Translations under genes and position numbers: made by a program
In this document: positions 32,182 to 42,320 of the stretch, in pieces
How the letters are laid out: each line of letters begins with the position of its first letter
Numbering within the stretch: the first letter of the stretch is position 1
Notes under the pieces: generated by a model
Database searches by the model: none
Told to the model about the DNA's origin: nothing
What the model saw: only the letters and a program-made list of their open reading frames with translations
Source of the DNA: Diorhabda sublineata
Taxonomy: Eukaryota; Arthropoda; Insecta; Coleoptera; Chrysomelidae
Length of the DNA stretch: 64,000 bases
NCBI RefSeq assembly: GCF_026230105.1
Contig: NC_079474.1
Location: 22,028,794-22,092,793, forward strand
Reading direction: 5' to 3'

Positions 32182-33443
32182 TCATCGCGATTGGCTTCGT
32201 CGTTTTCGTCAAATTCTATTTCGTCATATTCATCATATTGATTATCGTGATTATAGTCTGAATTAGCATATTGATTTAAGTATAACTCTTCGGAAACGAA
32301 GTTTGGTTTAGCGTTTGGATTTGATCGGAAAAATCTATTATTATTATTATTATTAATAGGTTTTCGAGTACGTTCAGTAAAATTACGTGATGTCGTGGAC
32401 ATCGGTTCAGGTGTTGGTAATTGATTTTGTGGAATTTGGTTAGGTTTGAATACATTTTTGGGAGGGCCGAATACTTGTCGATTAGTAAAATATCTTTTAT
32501 TTTGTGGTATGGATTGAATAGGTATCGGCTGATTTGGCCAACTTTCTCTATTTTGTACGAAATTTGGTTGGTAGTTTTGTCGATTGCTATAATAATTCGG
32601 GTAATTGTTAACAGGTCTGTTATTTGGTACAAAATTTTGATACGTATTAGGATTTTTATAAAAATTTGATTTGGATCTTTGAGAATTTTGGCTATTCGCA
32701 TGCTGTATATTAATATTATTAGGTGTATTTTGTCGATTAATTTTATCGTTTAAAGAACCGTACAGTCTTTCAAAATTTTCGAATTCGGCCACATAGGCCA
32801 TCGCGTCTTCTAAAGAATGTGGTTTTCGTAAATGCATATTATTTTTCAGAGTACCGTCGCACCCTGCAATAAACGTATTTAAAGCAGTTTTATCGTATTG
32901 ATTTATTTGACAATTTCTTTCTTCGGCAGTTATATTAGGGTCATTGCTAATTCTTTGAATTACACTACTACGAATTAATTGAAGTCTACTTCCAAAATCA
33001 ATAAGATGCTCGTTTTTTAATGGTTTGGCTCTAATCAACTCTTGCACAAGACAATTTAAATCCCTTCTATCAGCAAAACACTGTAATAAGGCCGTTTTTA
33101 ATTTTGGCCAAGTATTTAATTCAACTCTGTTACCGACCATGAAGGCCGCTCTACCTTCTAATTTCTCTTGAATACATTCTATAATGTGTAAATTTAATTC
33201 TGCATCATTATAAATTCTATATGACTCTATTAAATGCTCACACCTTGTAATGAATTTATTCAAATATTCACTGTCACCGTTAAAAGGTTTAATATTTGAT
33301 AGTTTGGATTTGAAAAGATCCCAATTCATTGCAGGAGGAGCCATTTTGTTAGTACCAGTTTGTTCTACGTTATTTTCGACTAAAGAAATATTATTGAACA
33401 ATTGAACTATGTTATCGAGATTACTAGAGTTTAATTCACTCAT
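32142..33443 (-). CDS. gag: Gag structural protein
   Basis: 433 codons from an ATG at 33443 to a TAG at 32142. It is the first ORF after the ~385-bp leader, and the ATG is the first codon of a long frame. The N-terminal half (residues ~45-240) has the retroelement capsid-like segments, including MNWDLFKSKLSNIKPF and a TALNTFIAGCDG block. The C-terminal half is rich in Asn, Gln and Pro with many Arg, then an acidic stretch (~395-425). There is no CCHC zinc knuckle, which agrees with known errantivirus Gags, where basic residues replace it. It assembles the particle and packages RNA. The last 13 codons overlap pol. Confidence 0.9.
   Translation of the reverse strand: MSELNSSNLDNIVQLFNNISLVENNVEQTGTNKMAPPAMNWDLFKSKLSNIKPFNGDSEYLNKFITRCEHLIESYRIYNDAELNLHIIECIQEKLEGRAAFMVGNRVELNTWPKLKTALLQCFADRRDLNCLVQELIRAKPLKNEHLIDFGSRLQLIRSSVIQRISNDPNITAEERNCQINQYDKTALNTFIAGCDGTLKNNMHLRKPHSLEDAMAYVAEFENFERLYGSLNDKINRQNTPNNINIQHANSQNSQRSKSNFYKNPNTYQNFVPNNRPVNNYPNYYSNRQNYQPNFVQNRESWPNQPIPIQSIPQNKRYFTNRQVFGPPKNVFKPNQIPQNQLPTPEPMSTTSRNFTERTRKPINNNNNNRFFRSNPNAKPNFVSEELYLNQYANSDYNHDNQYDEYDEIEFDENDEANRDENFQAARPSDGKT
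32175..32181 (-). promoter_or_regulatory. Candidate -1 frameshift heptamer A AAT TTT
   Basis: Within gag the codons GAA AAT TTT CAA contain A-AAT-TTT, which fits X XXY YYZ in the correct phase. The pol frame is closed by a TGA immediately upstream (32182-32184), so this is the first point where a -1 slip would enter open pol. I did not identify a downstream pseudoknot. Confidence 0.65.
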
Positions 33444-33827
33444 AAATTGATAATTTCTTTTTTATTAATTGTATACGTTTTTGAAAGTTTAAAACTCAAT
33501 AATCAATACTATCTTTCCAAAATCCAAAAAAGGTAGGAAAGGCAAGAAGAGGACAATAAGGCACTTACGTTTCTGAAGAACAGGCTTTTAAAATCTTCTC
33601 CCTCGATGATTCCCTGTTGCCTCCAATGTTCACCACTAAAGGGCTATTGCACGATAATTGCTAGTCTAATATTGTTCGTTGGATTCGCACTTAAAACGTT
33701 GAAACGTTAAAGCCGTGAAGTCACTAAATTATTTCGCACGATCCGAAATTTTGTTACGCACTGTATGCCCGTAAACGTTTTAGTGATTTTTGATTTCGAC
33801 GACTTGCGCGATCCTACTGACTGCGCC
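33444..33827 (-). other. 5' leader of provirus
   Basis: About 384 bp between the 5' LTR and gag. It starts with the primer-binding site and contains a GTAAGT splice donor candidate (33563-33568). The packaging signal is expected here but cannot be read from sequence. Confidence 0.75.
33563..33568 (-). promoter_or_regulatory. Candidate env splice donor GTAAGT
   Basis: The minus strand reads AAAC/GTAAGT, a full six-base match to the intronic donor consensus, in the leader ahead of gag. Paired with the acceptor at 28420 it would remove gag and pol and place the leader next to env. Confidence 0.5.
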
Positions 33828-33828
33828 A
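33810..33828 (-). promoter_or_regulatory. Primer-binding site, tRNA-Ser type
   Basis: The minus strand reads TGGCGCAGTCAGTAGGATC at the end of the 5' LTR. It is complementary, with one difference, to the 3' end of insect tRNA-Ser (CCA plus acceptor stem and T arm), the primer used by several errantiviruses. Its first T is shared with the last base of the LTR. Confidence 0.8.
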
Positions 33829-34045
33829 ATTTTGGTTTTCTTTACGAAAAATTCGTTTTTAAAAAATATATTTATTCTAGCAATTACAAGTTTATTGTTA
33901 GAGATCTGAACAGAGAATGAATTTTATTAAATGATATTACAAGAAAGTAAGATTTATCTGCATATGTTGTTAAATAACAATTTCTCAGAAAGTATAGTGT
34001 TTCTGCTGCGCTTTTAAGTTTCCTTGATAAGCGGCGTATGTAACT
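33828..34045 (-). repeat. 5' LTR of provirus
   Basis: 218 bp, identical by eye to 26491-26708. It holds the promoter and the same AATAAA signal (33891-33896). Followed outside by the CTCT duplication at 34046-34049. Confidence 0.93.
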
Positions 34046-34049
34046 CTCT

Positions 34050-36487
34050 TCCAGGTCAAAAGGAGCACTAATCATGAACCAGTTTTACCTTTCTTTCATA
34101 CCTGTTGGTCAATTTAATACTTGTTAGCAAAACGGTGACGCGGAGCTATTAACCTAAACTATTTATAAGTAACTAGTGATTCCCCCTCAATATTTGCCCG
34201 TTCAATTTAATATTATTAGATTATTTTTCCATCCAAATCCGTAAAAAATTTTATTTACAAACGTTCAAATAAAGAACATTATATGGAAAAATATCTAACA
34301 GGATCATTTTACCATTATAAAAGGTATGGTGTATGTTATTTCAGCTCACATTCTATATTTGTGCAAAATTTACAATTTACTATCGCATTTACGACCATAA
34401 TAGATTTGTTCGCGGTAGATATCCTGAAAATGTCCTGTTATCAGATTCATGCGCAGTTTGAAATTGTGCGTTCGCGGTGTTAAGAAAAAAATGTTCAGGA
34501 TTTAATATTAGTGCAGGGCATAGTGGCGCATTCGTTTGAAAAATTGTTTTGAGTCGTATTTTTTTCAAAATGTCCGAGAGGTGTTACTTAAACAATGAAA
34601 AACTGAATAAGCCAGAAAAAATGCATTTTTTTGCTATGAATGAATTTTTTGCATACTCTTTACAATATTTACAATAACCACAAAAAAGCTCTTTTTGTCG
34701 TAAGACAGTTTAATTTTTTCAGGAATTAAAGATAACGACATGTTTTTTTGAAAATTACACGACTGCAAAGTAAACGAGTAGATGTAGAATCGAGCAAGAG
34801 TGATTAACAACTTTAAAATTATTTCTAAAACGAAAATTTAATAGATTTATATTAGAAGCAGTAGGAATATTTTTTTGAACGTATTACTGCTGAAAAATAG
34901 CAAACAATTTTTTAAGCGCGTCGTCGGCCTTTCTCTCACTCATCTTATACATTGAGATGGGAGTGAGATAGAAATACTTCACTCTCGAAATTTTCTGCGC
35001 GTAGGGAGCGCAGAACATAAACAAAACATATAAAAAAACAAAATTCTTCAAATCTATTTATGTTAATTTGTTCATGATAGTTGAAATATTTGATAAAAAA
35101 TTAGAAATTATAACATTTCAATTTTTTTAGGTATATTATTTAATTCAGGAAAATGAGGATTTTCGGCAATTTTGAATTTTAAAAAATTCATAACAATTAA
35201 TGGATGGAGATACAATAATAGGTGTACGGACTTTTTTCATTCGAAATATTGTTAAGAATATAAAAAAAATTAATTCATTGCAAAAAAATGCATTTTTTTT
35301 TATCTTACACTTTTATAATCAGGAACATCTCCCGGACAAAAAAAATTACGACAATTTTGCAAAAGAATGCGTCACTATGCTCTGGTCTATATCATGTGTT
35401 CGTGGAGCACACATGTTTGAATTCGAATGGCATATCTGTCGGGAGCATTGGAATACGTGGCAACAGTACGTCTTCACCTTTGAATTTTCCAGGCAAATTA
35501 TTACCTCGATAATTCATCTTTTTTCCAAAATTTTTGTGTTTCCAGATACTTCTGAGACCATCCTCATATATTTTGATTATTAGAATATTGAGTGTATAAC
35601 CCTAATGGATGTACTCCATATTTATCTTACCATAATTGATAATAATATGAAGTGAAACAAAAATTGATTTGTAGATTTGTTTTGTGAAATAGTACACGCC
35701 AATTTATAAAAAACGACAACATAAAATATATACAATAACTATTTGATCTTAAATCTCCATATTAGACATGTTAAAGTGATATTTAATTAATTTAATTGAA
35801 TAATTAAATTTGTGCTTGATTCTCATCTTATGTGAAATATTTCCAATTGGACCATCATTCAATTTCCTCTTTAGTACCTAACAAAATCAACTCAGTTTTC
35901 TTTGAAGTAAATTTTTCATATACGTGAAACGCTAGGGATATAAAGTTTCTTGCTGTCACTACATAATATAGAATTTTTATTAAAATTTCATTTCTTTGTG
36001 GAAAGTTGATAAGTTTGGGGCACCCTGATAATATTTTAGTTGAAATGAACCTGTCCTCAATCGATTATAAATATTTTAAATTATCTTAAGTGAATATTAA
36101 ACTTTGAAATGCAAGTCCTTTACAGGACTTTTGGGGCTATCTAAATTAAATGAGTGAGTTGTAATATAATAAGTGTCAAAAAATTCAAACATCGCTCCAT
36201 TTAATACATATGACGCATGGGGCGACATCTACGAATTTATTCGAATTCTTTCACATATTCGTATTTACCCTTTCAATTTATATCCAATTTTAAAGTCATT
36301 AGAAATAGTTAATCTATGAATAAACATCCATTACAATTTAACATCATCTATAGTCTGTTTTTACATGAGAGAGTAATAAAATGATGAAGCAATCGTAATC
36401 TATTGGCGTATCACTTCTTTTGGTAGACAGTTAAAATATTTTTCACGTTATACCTCGAGTATTTCCGTACGAAATAATAGTTGTATA
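34050..36487. other. No gene recognised; one strong hairpin
   Basis: A 127-codon forward frame at 35200-35583 has no domain I recognise. An inverted repeat at 34930-34974 (TTTCTCTCACTCATCT paired with AGATGGGAGTGAGATAGAAA around a 9-base loop) could be the end or core of a MITE. The rest is AT-rich. Confidence 0.4.
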
Positions 36488-37329
36488 CGAGGATGGTTCA
36501 GAAATACCTGGTCCAATAATGAAAACACAAAAATTTTGGAAAAAAATATATTTATTTTTCAACGTGATCTCGTTTTAGCTTTTTCATTTTTCCCAGCGAT
36601 ATTCAGTTCGACACCCTTTTTATAGTAAGAATCGTCAAGTTTCTTAAAATAGCTATTAACTGCCGACATCACTATTATTGGAAAATCTTTGACCACTGAG
36701 CCATTTTTTCCAGTCTGGGCTAAATCTGACGAATAGGGTGCACGAGGTAGCAATTCAAGCTTTAATTTATCAGTTTTGGATGTGTGAGCTAGTGCATTGT
36801 CTTGATGAAACAACACTTTCTTCTGAGCCAAATTTTGCTTGTTTTGTCCGCTCAAACGTTGCAATAAGTTTGTATAATACCTTTTTGGGGACCGGTTGTC
36901 CCTTTTCATTACATTGTTTTGTTTGTTATGTTGTGTCGGGTATGAAGTGATCATAGAATCATCCATTATTATGAAACGGCGTAAAAATTCTGGTTAATTT
37001 CTGTGAAACACTCCATGGAAACATCTCATATGTAAATTTTCAGTTAATATGTTATCTAACGCACATTTTGAAATGCCTACTATTTCTTCTAACTCGCGCA
37101 ATTTCAGTCGACGATCATCTAGTACCGCTTTGTGGATTTGATCATTTCTATAGTCGTCATCTTATTGGTTGACCACTGAAAACGTTCACTATTAATGGCT
37201 GCCAACGTGTCGTCTTCAAACTTGAAACATATGCTCTATAGATTGAGTACTTTCTAATAATAGAGTGGTATTTTTCAGGCAACTACCGCCATCTCTAGGT
37301 CAGGGCAGGTACTTATGGGACCAACCTCG
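36488..37329 (-). mobile_element. mariner element relic
   Basis: The left end CGAGGATGGTTCAGAAATAC (after TA) and the right end, read inverted, CGAGGTTGGTCCCATAAGTA match imperfectly and are of mariner type. The ~840-bp length is about two thirds of a full mariner. It encloses the transposase pseudogene. Confidence 0.7.
36559..37230 (-). pseudogene. mariner transposase relic
   Basis: From the N-terminal side: a DDRRLKLRELEEIVGIS helix-turn-helix block (~37120-37070), LRRFIIMDDSMI where the family has the first Asp in DETW (~36960), then an open frame (36559-36966) with VLFHQDNALAHTSK (second Asp), YSSDLAQT where mariners have YSPDLAPSD (third Asp, DD34D type) and a SYYKKGVE tail block. There are internal losses between the first and second Asp and near the N-terminus, and stops upstream. 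Inactive. Confidence 0.75.
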
Positions 37330-38457
37330 TGAATATAATGGGGTGTAAATTTATATTTTAACCTAATTTACCTGCTTATTATGTTTAAAGAACTGATGGT
37401 AAAAATACAATTTTTTAAAAATATTTTATCCTAATAAAAAAGATAGAGAGAATATTTTGTACCATTGATTATATAGGTGTAAGGGTTTATACTTTGATTT
37501 TTAAGCAACATTACATTCATAAATAATAATTTTAATATAAAAACTCACCACTATAAATAGAGCTACTTCTTACAAATCCAAATGGGACTTGGAAGATGAA
37601 CAGTCGCAACCGGTATTTACAATGAGTGGGTCAATCATTTCATTATTAATATTTTCCAAATCACACATTTTCTCTTCTTGAATCCTATGATTCACTGCCT
37701 TTTTATAGTTTTCAGGCTTCACATTATTTAAAGCGTCCAAATGATTTAAAACAATCATATATTAATGTTTCTCCATTAACTGTTAAAGGTCCGCTTTCTC
37801 GGCTTTTACGCGGCCCTTCCAAATTTTCCATAATCACACTAGACTGCATCTTGCAGCTGCAACTAAACTGTTAACAATATAAAACTTGAACCTCCTCAGT
37901 AAATGGAAAATGTACCATCGTATTTTAGGTGGACTTTGTTGGGAGGAGATTCTTGGAATTAAAACAAACTGTATAGGCAAATTAGTAACTATTAACTGGA
38001 AAAATCTTATGGCTATATAACATTGGATACACAGGGTTTTCGTCCTCTAAAAATCTTTTTCTATTGCTCTATACAACTTATGGTTATAAAAGAATGAAAA
38101 CGACCGTACTAAGTTTTGCATCAGAAATTGCGTTTTATCACTCTCTCGTACAGAAAATAGATTATAATTAAAATATTAAAATTATTCTTGCCTTATGAAC
38201 GTCTAGTTACAATTTGGTCCATTACTTATGAAGAACCTAGGATATTATTCAAATATTGACAACTTACTAAGAAGACATTTTCATTCCTAGTTTTATGGTT
38301 CACTTTTATTATTTTTCCCCAAACATCTGAAATATAATAATATATTATTTGGATTCTTTTAATAACTCTAATAGCTATTATAGATTCAACTTTAAAAACA
38401 AGAAAAGACTAAAGCTAACACATTCAACTTTCTATTGTTTTAGTTGTATGATAACAA
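37330..38457. other. Intergenic; includes a short DDE transposase C-terminal fragment
   Basis: Minus-strand 37570-37758 reads ENYKKAVNHRIQEEKM followed by an EMIDPLIVNTG block, the same C-terminal pattern seen at 53281-53400 in the DDE relic, so it is a third, very short member of that family. No other feature is evident. Confidence 0.4.
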
Positions 38458-38462
38458 TATGG

Positions 38463-38469
38463 TATAAAA
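38463..38469 (+). promoter_or_regulatory. TATA-like box ahead of candidate host exon
   Basis: TATAAAA lies 43 bases before the ATG at 38512, a workable distance for a very short 5' UTR. A pyrimidine tract ending CTACTAG at 38510 would instead make this region the end of an intron, so the two readings compete. Confidence 0.3.
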
Positions 38470-38510
38470 CGGCATTTTAACTTATTTCTAAAATATATTC
38501 TCTCTACTAG

Positions 38511-38813
38511 GATGCGTTTGTGCAACATCTTTGTGATCTTCGTTACTGTAACAACGTTCAGCAATATTGTAGTGTCGTCTAATAGCTGGTGGCGTCTCGG
38601 TAGAATGACCGGATTATTGCTGAACAGATGTTTCTGGACCAATGATCAAAATTTAATTGAAAATCCTGAACAAATAGCGAGTATACTGAAAGAATGTTTT
38701 GTGAGACGAGGACTGATAATGCTCGATAACGCCATTGGCAAACACGTTATTGAACTTTTCGATGGGGTGGAACTGATCAGATATAGAGAGAAAAACTCAA
38801 CGATTGATAGCAG
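38511..38813 (+). CDS. Exon of a secreted protein, possibly Osiris family (DUF1676)
   Basis: The ATG at 38512 opens 100 codons ending at a canonical donor CAG/GTAAGA (38811-38819), which interrupts the last codon; the apparent stop at 38815 lies in the intron. Residues 4-22 form a signal peptide. Two cysteines (40 and 62) lie in the mature part. Then ILKECFVRRGLIMLDNAIG and LFDGVELIR look like the start of the DUF1676 region of Osiris proteins, insect-specific endosomal/cuticle-associated proteins. That identification is by pattern only. A possible splice acceptor (CTACTAG) sits just before the ATG. Later exons were not found in the window. Confidence 0.5.
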
Positions 38814-40070
38814 GTAAGAAAGTTTGGTTTCCAAATTATTTGATTTATGAAGACAATATCGTTTCGAAAACCAATCGACCAATTTATTTTTATGGAAAAT
38901 ACGCTGGGGAATTAGTATTTATAGTTTTTCCATTGATAATTAAACATTGTTTCCGCATGGGTATCATTGAAGAAGCATAGACGCATATTATTCATTCTAT
39001 TTGAGTAGTTTGGACTATAGGACGATTTTGTTATTAAGTAAATAATCCTCTAAAATTATACACCAATTTGGAGGGTGTATACTAAAAATAATGTATTTTG
39101 ATATACGTCAATTAAGTCCACATGTACTAACGCCCCCTTTGAAAGTAAACATATATTTTATTCCGTTAATTTGGATAATATACGCGTTAGCAAAGTGAAT
39201 TTTTGAGTGCTTTTTATAAAAATATGTTTTGTAATTGATAATAGAGTACTATAACAAACATCAGTCTTCACCAAAAAATTGGTGGTTTATTCAGAAAATG
39301 CGAACATTAAACCTCTTCTTGGTGTCACTAAAAAAGATAGAAATATAGATTTCAGTACAACTATAATGATACACTTATTTTGTGCTAAAATCAAATTTAT
39401 AGGTAGGGTTAGTTAACTTTGTAAATGTTGTAAAATTTTTAAGAGGATCAGGTGAAGTAAATAATAAACTCATGAAAACTGAAAACTTTAATTAAAACTC
39501 GTAACTCGAACGTTTACAAGAAAAGCAAATAACCGACTGACTCTAGTAAAAATGTGATACACTTCTCTTTAAACAAGAACAGAGCGTCATTCTTGTCGTT
39601 AGCAAAACATACACATAAACGAAAAACTAAACAGTAGATATAAAAACGGTCAACAAACGTATCGATTACAAAAAACTCGTATTTCAGCCTAAATGCTGAC
39701 ACGGCTAGTCAGTGATGCTTTTCAACACTTCAATAGTAAAAATATAGTTAAGTTAAGCACGAGGGAGCGTGCAAGCGTTTTGACGTCGGAAAATGGTAAC
39801 AGTAAATGAGTTGGCATTTTCTTTTTTATACTATAACTTCCAAAATTTACCAAAAATTTTTGGTGCTTACAATTTTTCCATTATTTAATTGAAGGATAAA
39901 AATTAATATAGCGGCAGCGGCAACGTACAACTAAACGACGTTATCTGGATAGTTTAGTTATAAATGAAAATCGTGCTGTAAATTGTTTATCTAAAAAAGA
40001 AAATTGTATGATTTCACGAAAATTTGCTGTATGTTGGTAACAAGTTTATTAAAGACGATTTCTTGCTGTT
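38814..40070. other. Presumed intron or intergenic; nothing recognised
   Basis: Begins with the splice donor of the upstream exon. No further exon with matching phase was recognised by eye. Confidence 0.35.
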
Positions 40071-40861
40071 GAACTTCTGTTCTCTTTGAGACAAAGAGAT
40101 AAAAATAATATGCTATGCTGATGACGCAGTAATCATCTCGGAAGACCAAGATAACTTTCAGAAGCTCCTATATAAATTCCAACAAATAGCGATCACGTAC
40201 AATATGCATATATCAACAAAAAAAACAAAATATCTGACAATATCTAAAGAACCGAGAAGATGTAAACTAGCGATCTATGATTAGAGTGTAGAACAAGTGA
40301 TGTCCTTCAAATATCTAGGGACAACCATGACAAGCGATAGAAATCTAAAGAAAGAAGTAAAAGAATAAACAACGAAGGCAGCATTAATATCAGAATACCT
40401 TAGAGATTTAATTTGGCGAAATAAATACATGAGCACAAAATGTAAAATTAGACCGGCGTAAGGCCGGTCATGACATATGCAATAGAAACCAGAGCGGAGA
40501 ACACAACCACTAAACGGCTCCCAAGAACAACAGAAATGCGGACTCTGAGATCAATAACAGGACATACGTTACTCGAACGGAAGAAAAATGAAGAAATAAG
40601 GGACGTGTGCGATATTCAGAATGTAGTAAGATGGGCAAGGAGCCGCAGAAGAGAATGGAGAGATCATGTTGACAGAATGCCAAATGAACTGTTAGCAAAA
40701 ATTGCAAAGGAAAAGAAACCAGACACAACTCGACCTCCTGGACGACCACCTATAAGGTGGTATGAAAGCTGGTACTCAGCATCCCAACTACTCCTGGCAA
40801 ACCCTTGATGAAAATACAGGACCTAGTCCTAACTAAAGAAGAAGAAGAAGAAGAACTTCTG
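40071..40861 (+). mobile_element. 5'-truncated RTE-like LINE with 9-bp target duplication
   Basis: GAACTTCTG at 40071-40079 is repeated at 40853-40861 and brackets a ~770-bp insert. The insert ends in a (GAA)n tail (~40838-40855), a tail type seen in RTE-like elements. The strand of coding is forward. Confidence 0.8.
40095..40808 (+). pseudogene. RTE-like reverse transcriptase C-terminal part
   Basis: The reading begins at the catalytic block ICYADDAVIIS (YADD at 40114-40125), continues through HISTKKTKYLTIS and FKYLGTTMTSD, an IWRNKYMSTKCK block, a degraded MTYAIETR segment and, in 40470-40808, RRREWRDHVDRMP and a RPPGRPPIRWYESW-type end. Stops at 40281 and 40366 and a frame change near 40458 break it. 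The closing motif is homologous to the GRPRKRW of the small insert at 18090-18320. Confidence 0.8.
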
Positions 40862-41830
40862 CTCAAGATTAATCAAGTGAAATAAAAAATTATACAAATG
40901 AATGAAAGCAATAAATTTTGTTACTTTTTATTTATAATAGGATTCAAAAAATTGATGTACCATATACCAGTATCATGGTAATTGAGTATAATTGTATACT
41001 AGGTGACAAATTAGGTTTATCAACGAACTCAGATTAAAGTGAAATTATAAAAATAAGCAAAGAAGTAAACACTTTGTCTTTTGTGGGCAAGAAACTGATA
41101 AAGCAAAACTAATCGTACTCCTCTTTTAAACGTCACCTTAAACATGATATAATTTTTAAGTATTCAGACAATCAAGAAATTGGATGATACTTATGAAAAA
41201 ATATTTTACCTTCAATAACCTTTTCCTTAATCACATCTTCCACTCTGCTTAACCATAAAACCATTTGAGGATGTATTTTTTTTCTATGATTATCCTCTCA
41301 GACTTTAAACAGACTGAAACTTGTGTAATTTGTCTTTGAAATTATCAATTTAGTTTTAACAAATAATGCAAATCATGTGCTATTTACTCAATAGACAGTT
41401 TTGGAATTAAATAAACTGTAAATGAATTTTTTGAGTACGAGAAAACAACAGTCTCGTGGCAATTGTCATAGCCTATATTTTGCACATATTTGCTCTTCCT
41501 ATGTACTTATAAAAACCGCGTGTTTCCTTCATGAAGTCCTTATGCCGGTTTGAGATTAGCAAAATAATTCTCCAAGTAATTGACACAAAGCTGACACACA
41601 ATTATCTGTGGCTTATTCATGACTACAGTTTAGTTCTAATTTTTTTTCAAGATATCTTTCCAGTGATACATATTTCCTAACATGATAATTAATATATCCA
41701 TTTATGAGCATTTTATTGTAATAGCTGTCGATTCAATATAGAAAAGTAGTAATAATTTTAATTACGAGGAAATGGTTTTTTGTTGCCATTACGTACATAA
41801 TTGAAAATATATCTCATCTTCCATCAAATC
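40862..41830. other. No recognisable feature
   Basis: AT-rich, no ORFs above background, no paired repeats. Confidence 0.4.
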
Positions 41831-42320
41831 GGCGGGTGTAATTTGGGCGCTAACCATCCTTCTTTACCTTCTTTACCAAGAAGGGTAGATAATCCGACAT
41901 GTATTTTCCCAATAGAGGGAAAGTTGATAGATTTTTAAGTAGGTTAGGTTAGGTTAGGTTAGGTTATGTAAATCTCTTATTTTATATGTAGTAATATGTA
42001 CTTAAGTACTAAATAAAAATATGAAGAAATATAAAATTTACTTTATTCTGTAGAATGTTACAAAAATGTTGCAAGGAAACTTTATTAAGGGCAGATTTTT
42101 CATTTAAAAAAAGTGCAAAGTAGCCTCTAACCCTCTAACGGTAAATTTTTTCATACCTTGAGTGATAATAGGTCATTTCTCTTATAGGAAAATCTAAAAA
42201 TACTTCAGTCGGTTAGCGTCCAAAATACACATAGGATTAAAATGACCCTTCGGTCTTGGCGCCTAGTTTACATGTTGTAAAAAGTATATTAATCCTTTAG
42301 CGCCCAAATTACATCCGCCC
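41831..42320. repeat. MITE with internal TTAGG array, copy 2 (inverted)
   Basis: Reverse orientation relative to 16248-16786, with the same inverted ends (GGCGGGTGTAATTTGGGCGC at left, GGGCGGATGTAATTTGGGCG read inverted at right). The internal array at 41939-41966 has about five TTAGG units against about three in copy 1. Otherwise nearly collinear with small indels. Confidence 0.8.

Larger units (their letters stand above)
26491..34045 (-). mobile_element. Complete errantivirus-like (gypsy, env-bearing) provirus
   Basis: This is a 7,555-bp LTR retrotransposon on the minus strand. It has two 218-bp LTRs, the 4-bp target duplication CTCT (26487-26490 and 34046-34049), a primer site matching tRNA-Ser, open gag, pol and env, and a polypurine tract. 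Gene order, the lack of a Gag zinc knuckle, the AGTTA...AATT LTR ends and the furin-site Env place it with insect errantiviruses (Metaviridae). The two LTRs appear identical by eye across all 218 bases and no ORF is interrupted, so insertion is recent and the copy may be active. Env would give it the potential to move between cells, as for Drosophila gypsy; that function is inferred. Confidence 0.93.

Noticed and set aside
32174..32182. Stop codon between gag and pol read through instead of frameshift
   Set aside because: pol is in the -1 frame relative to gag, not in the same frame, so readthrough of the gag TAG would not reach it.
32276..32701. 141-codon minus frame inside gag
   Set aside because: An overlapping frame in Asn/Gln-rich gag sequence; biased composition explains it.
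35200..35583. 127-codon forward frame as a gene
   Set aside because: No ATG context, domain, splice signals or repeat partner; composition is that of AT-rich background.
41939..41966. True telomere end
   Set aside because: Only about five TTAGG units, internal to a MITE that recurs elsewhere in the window.
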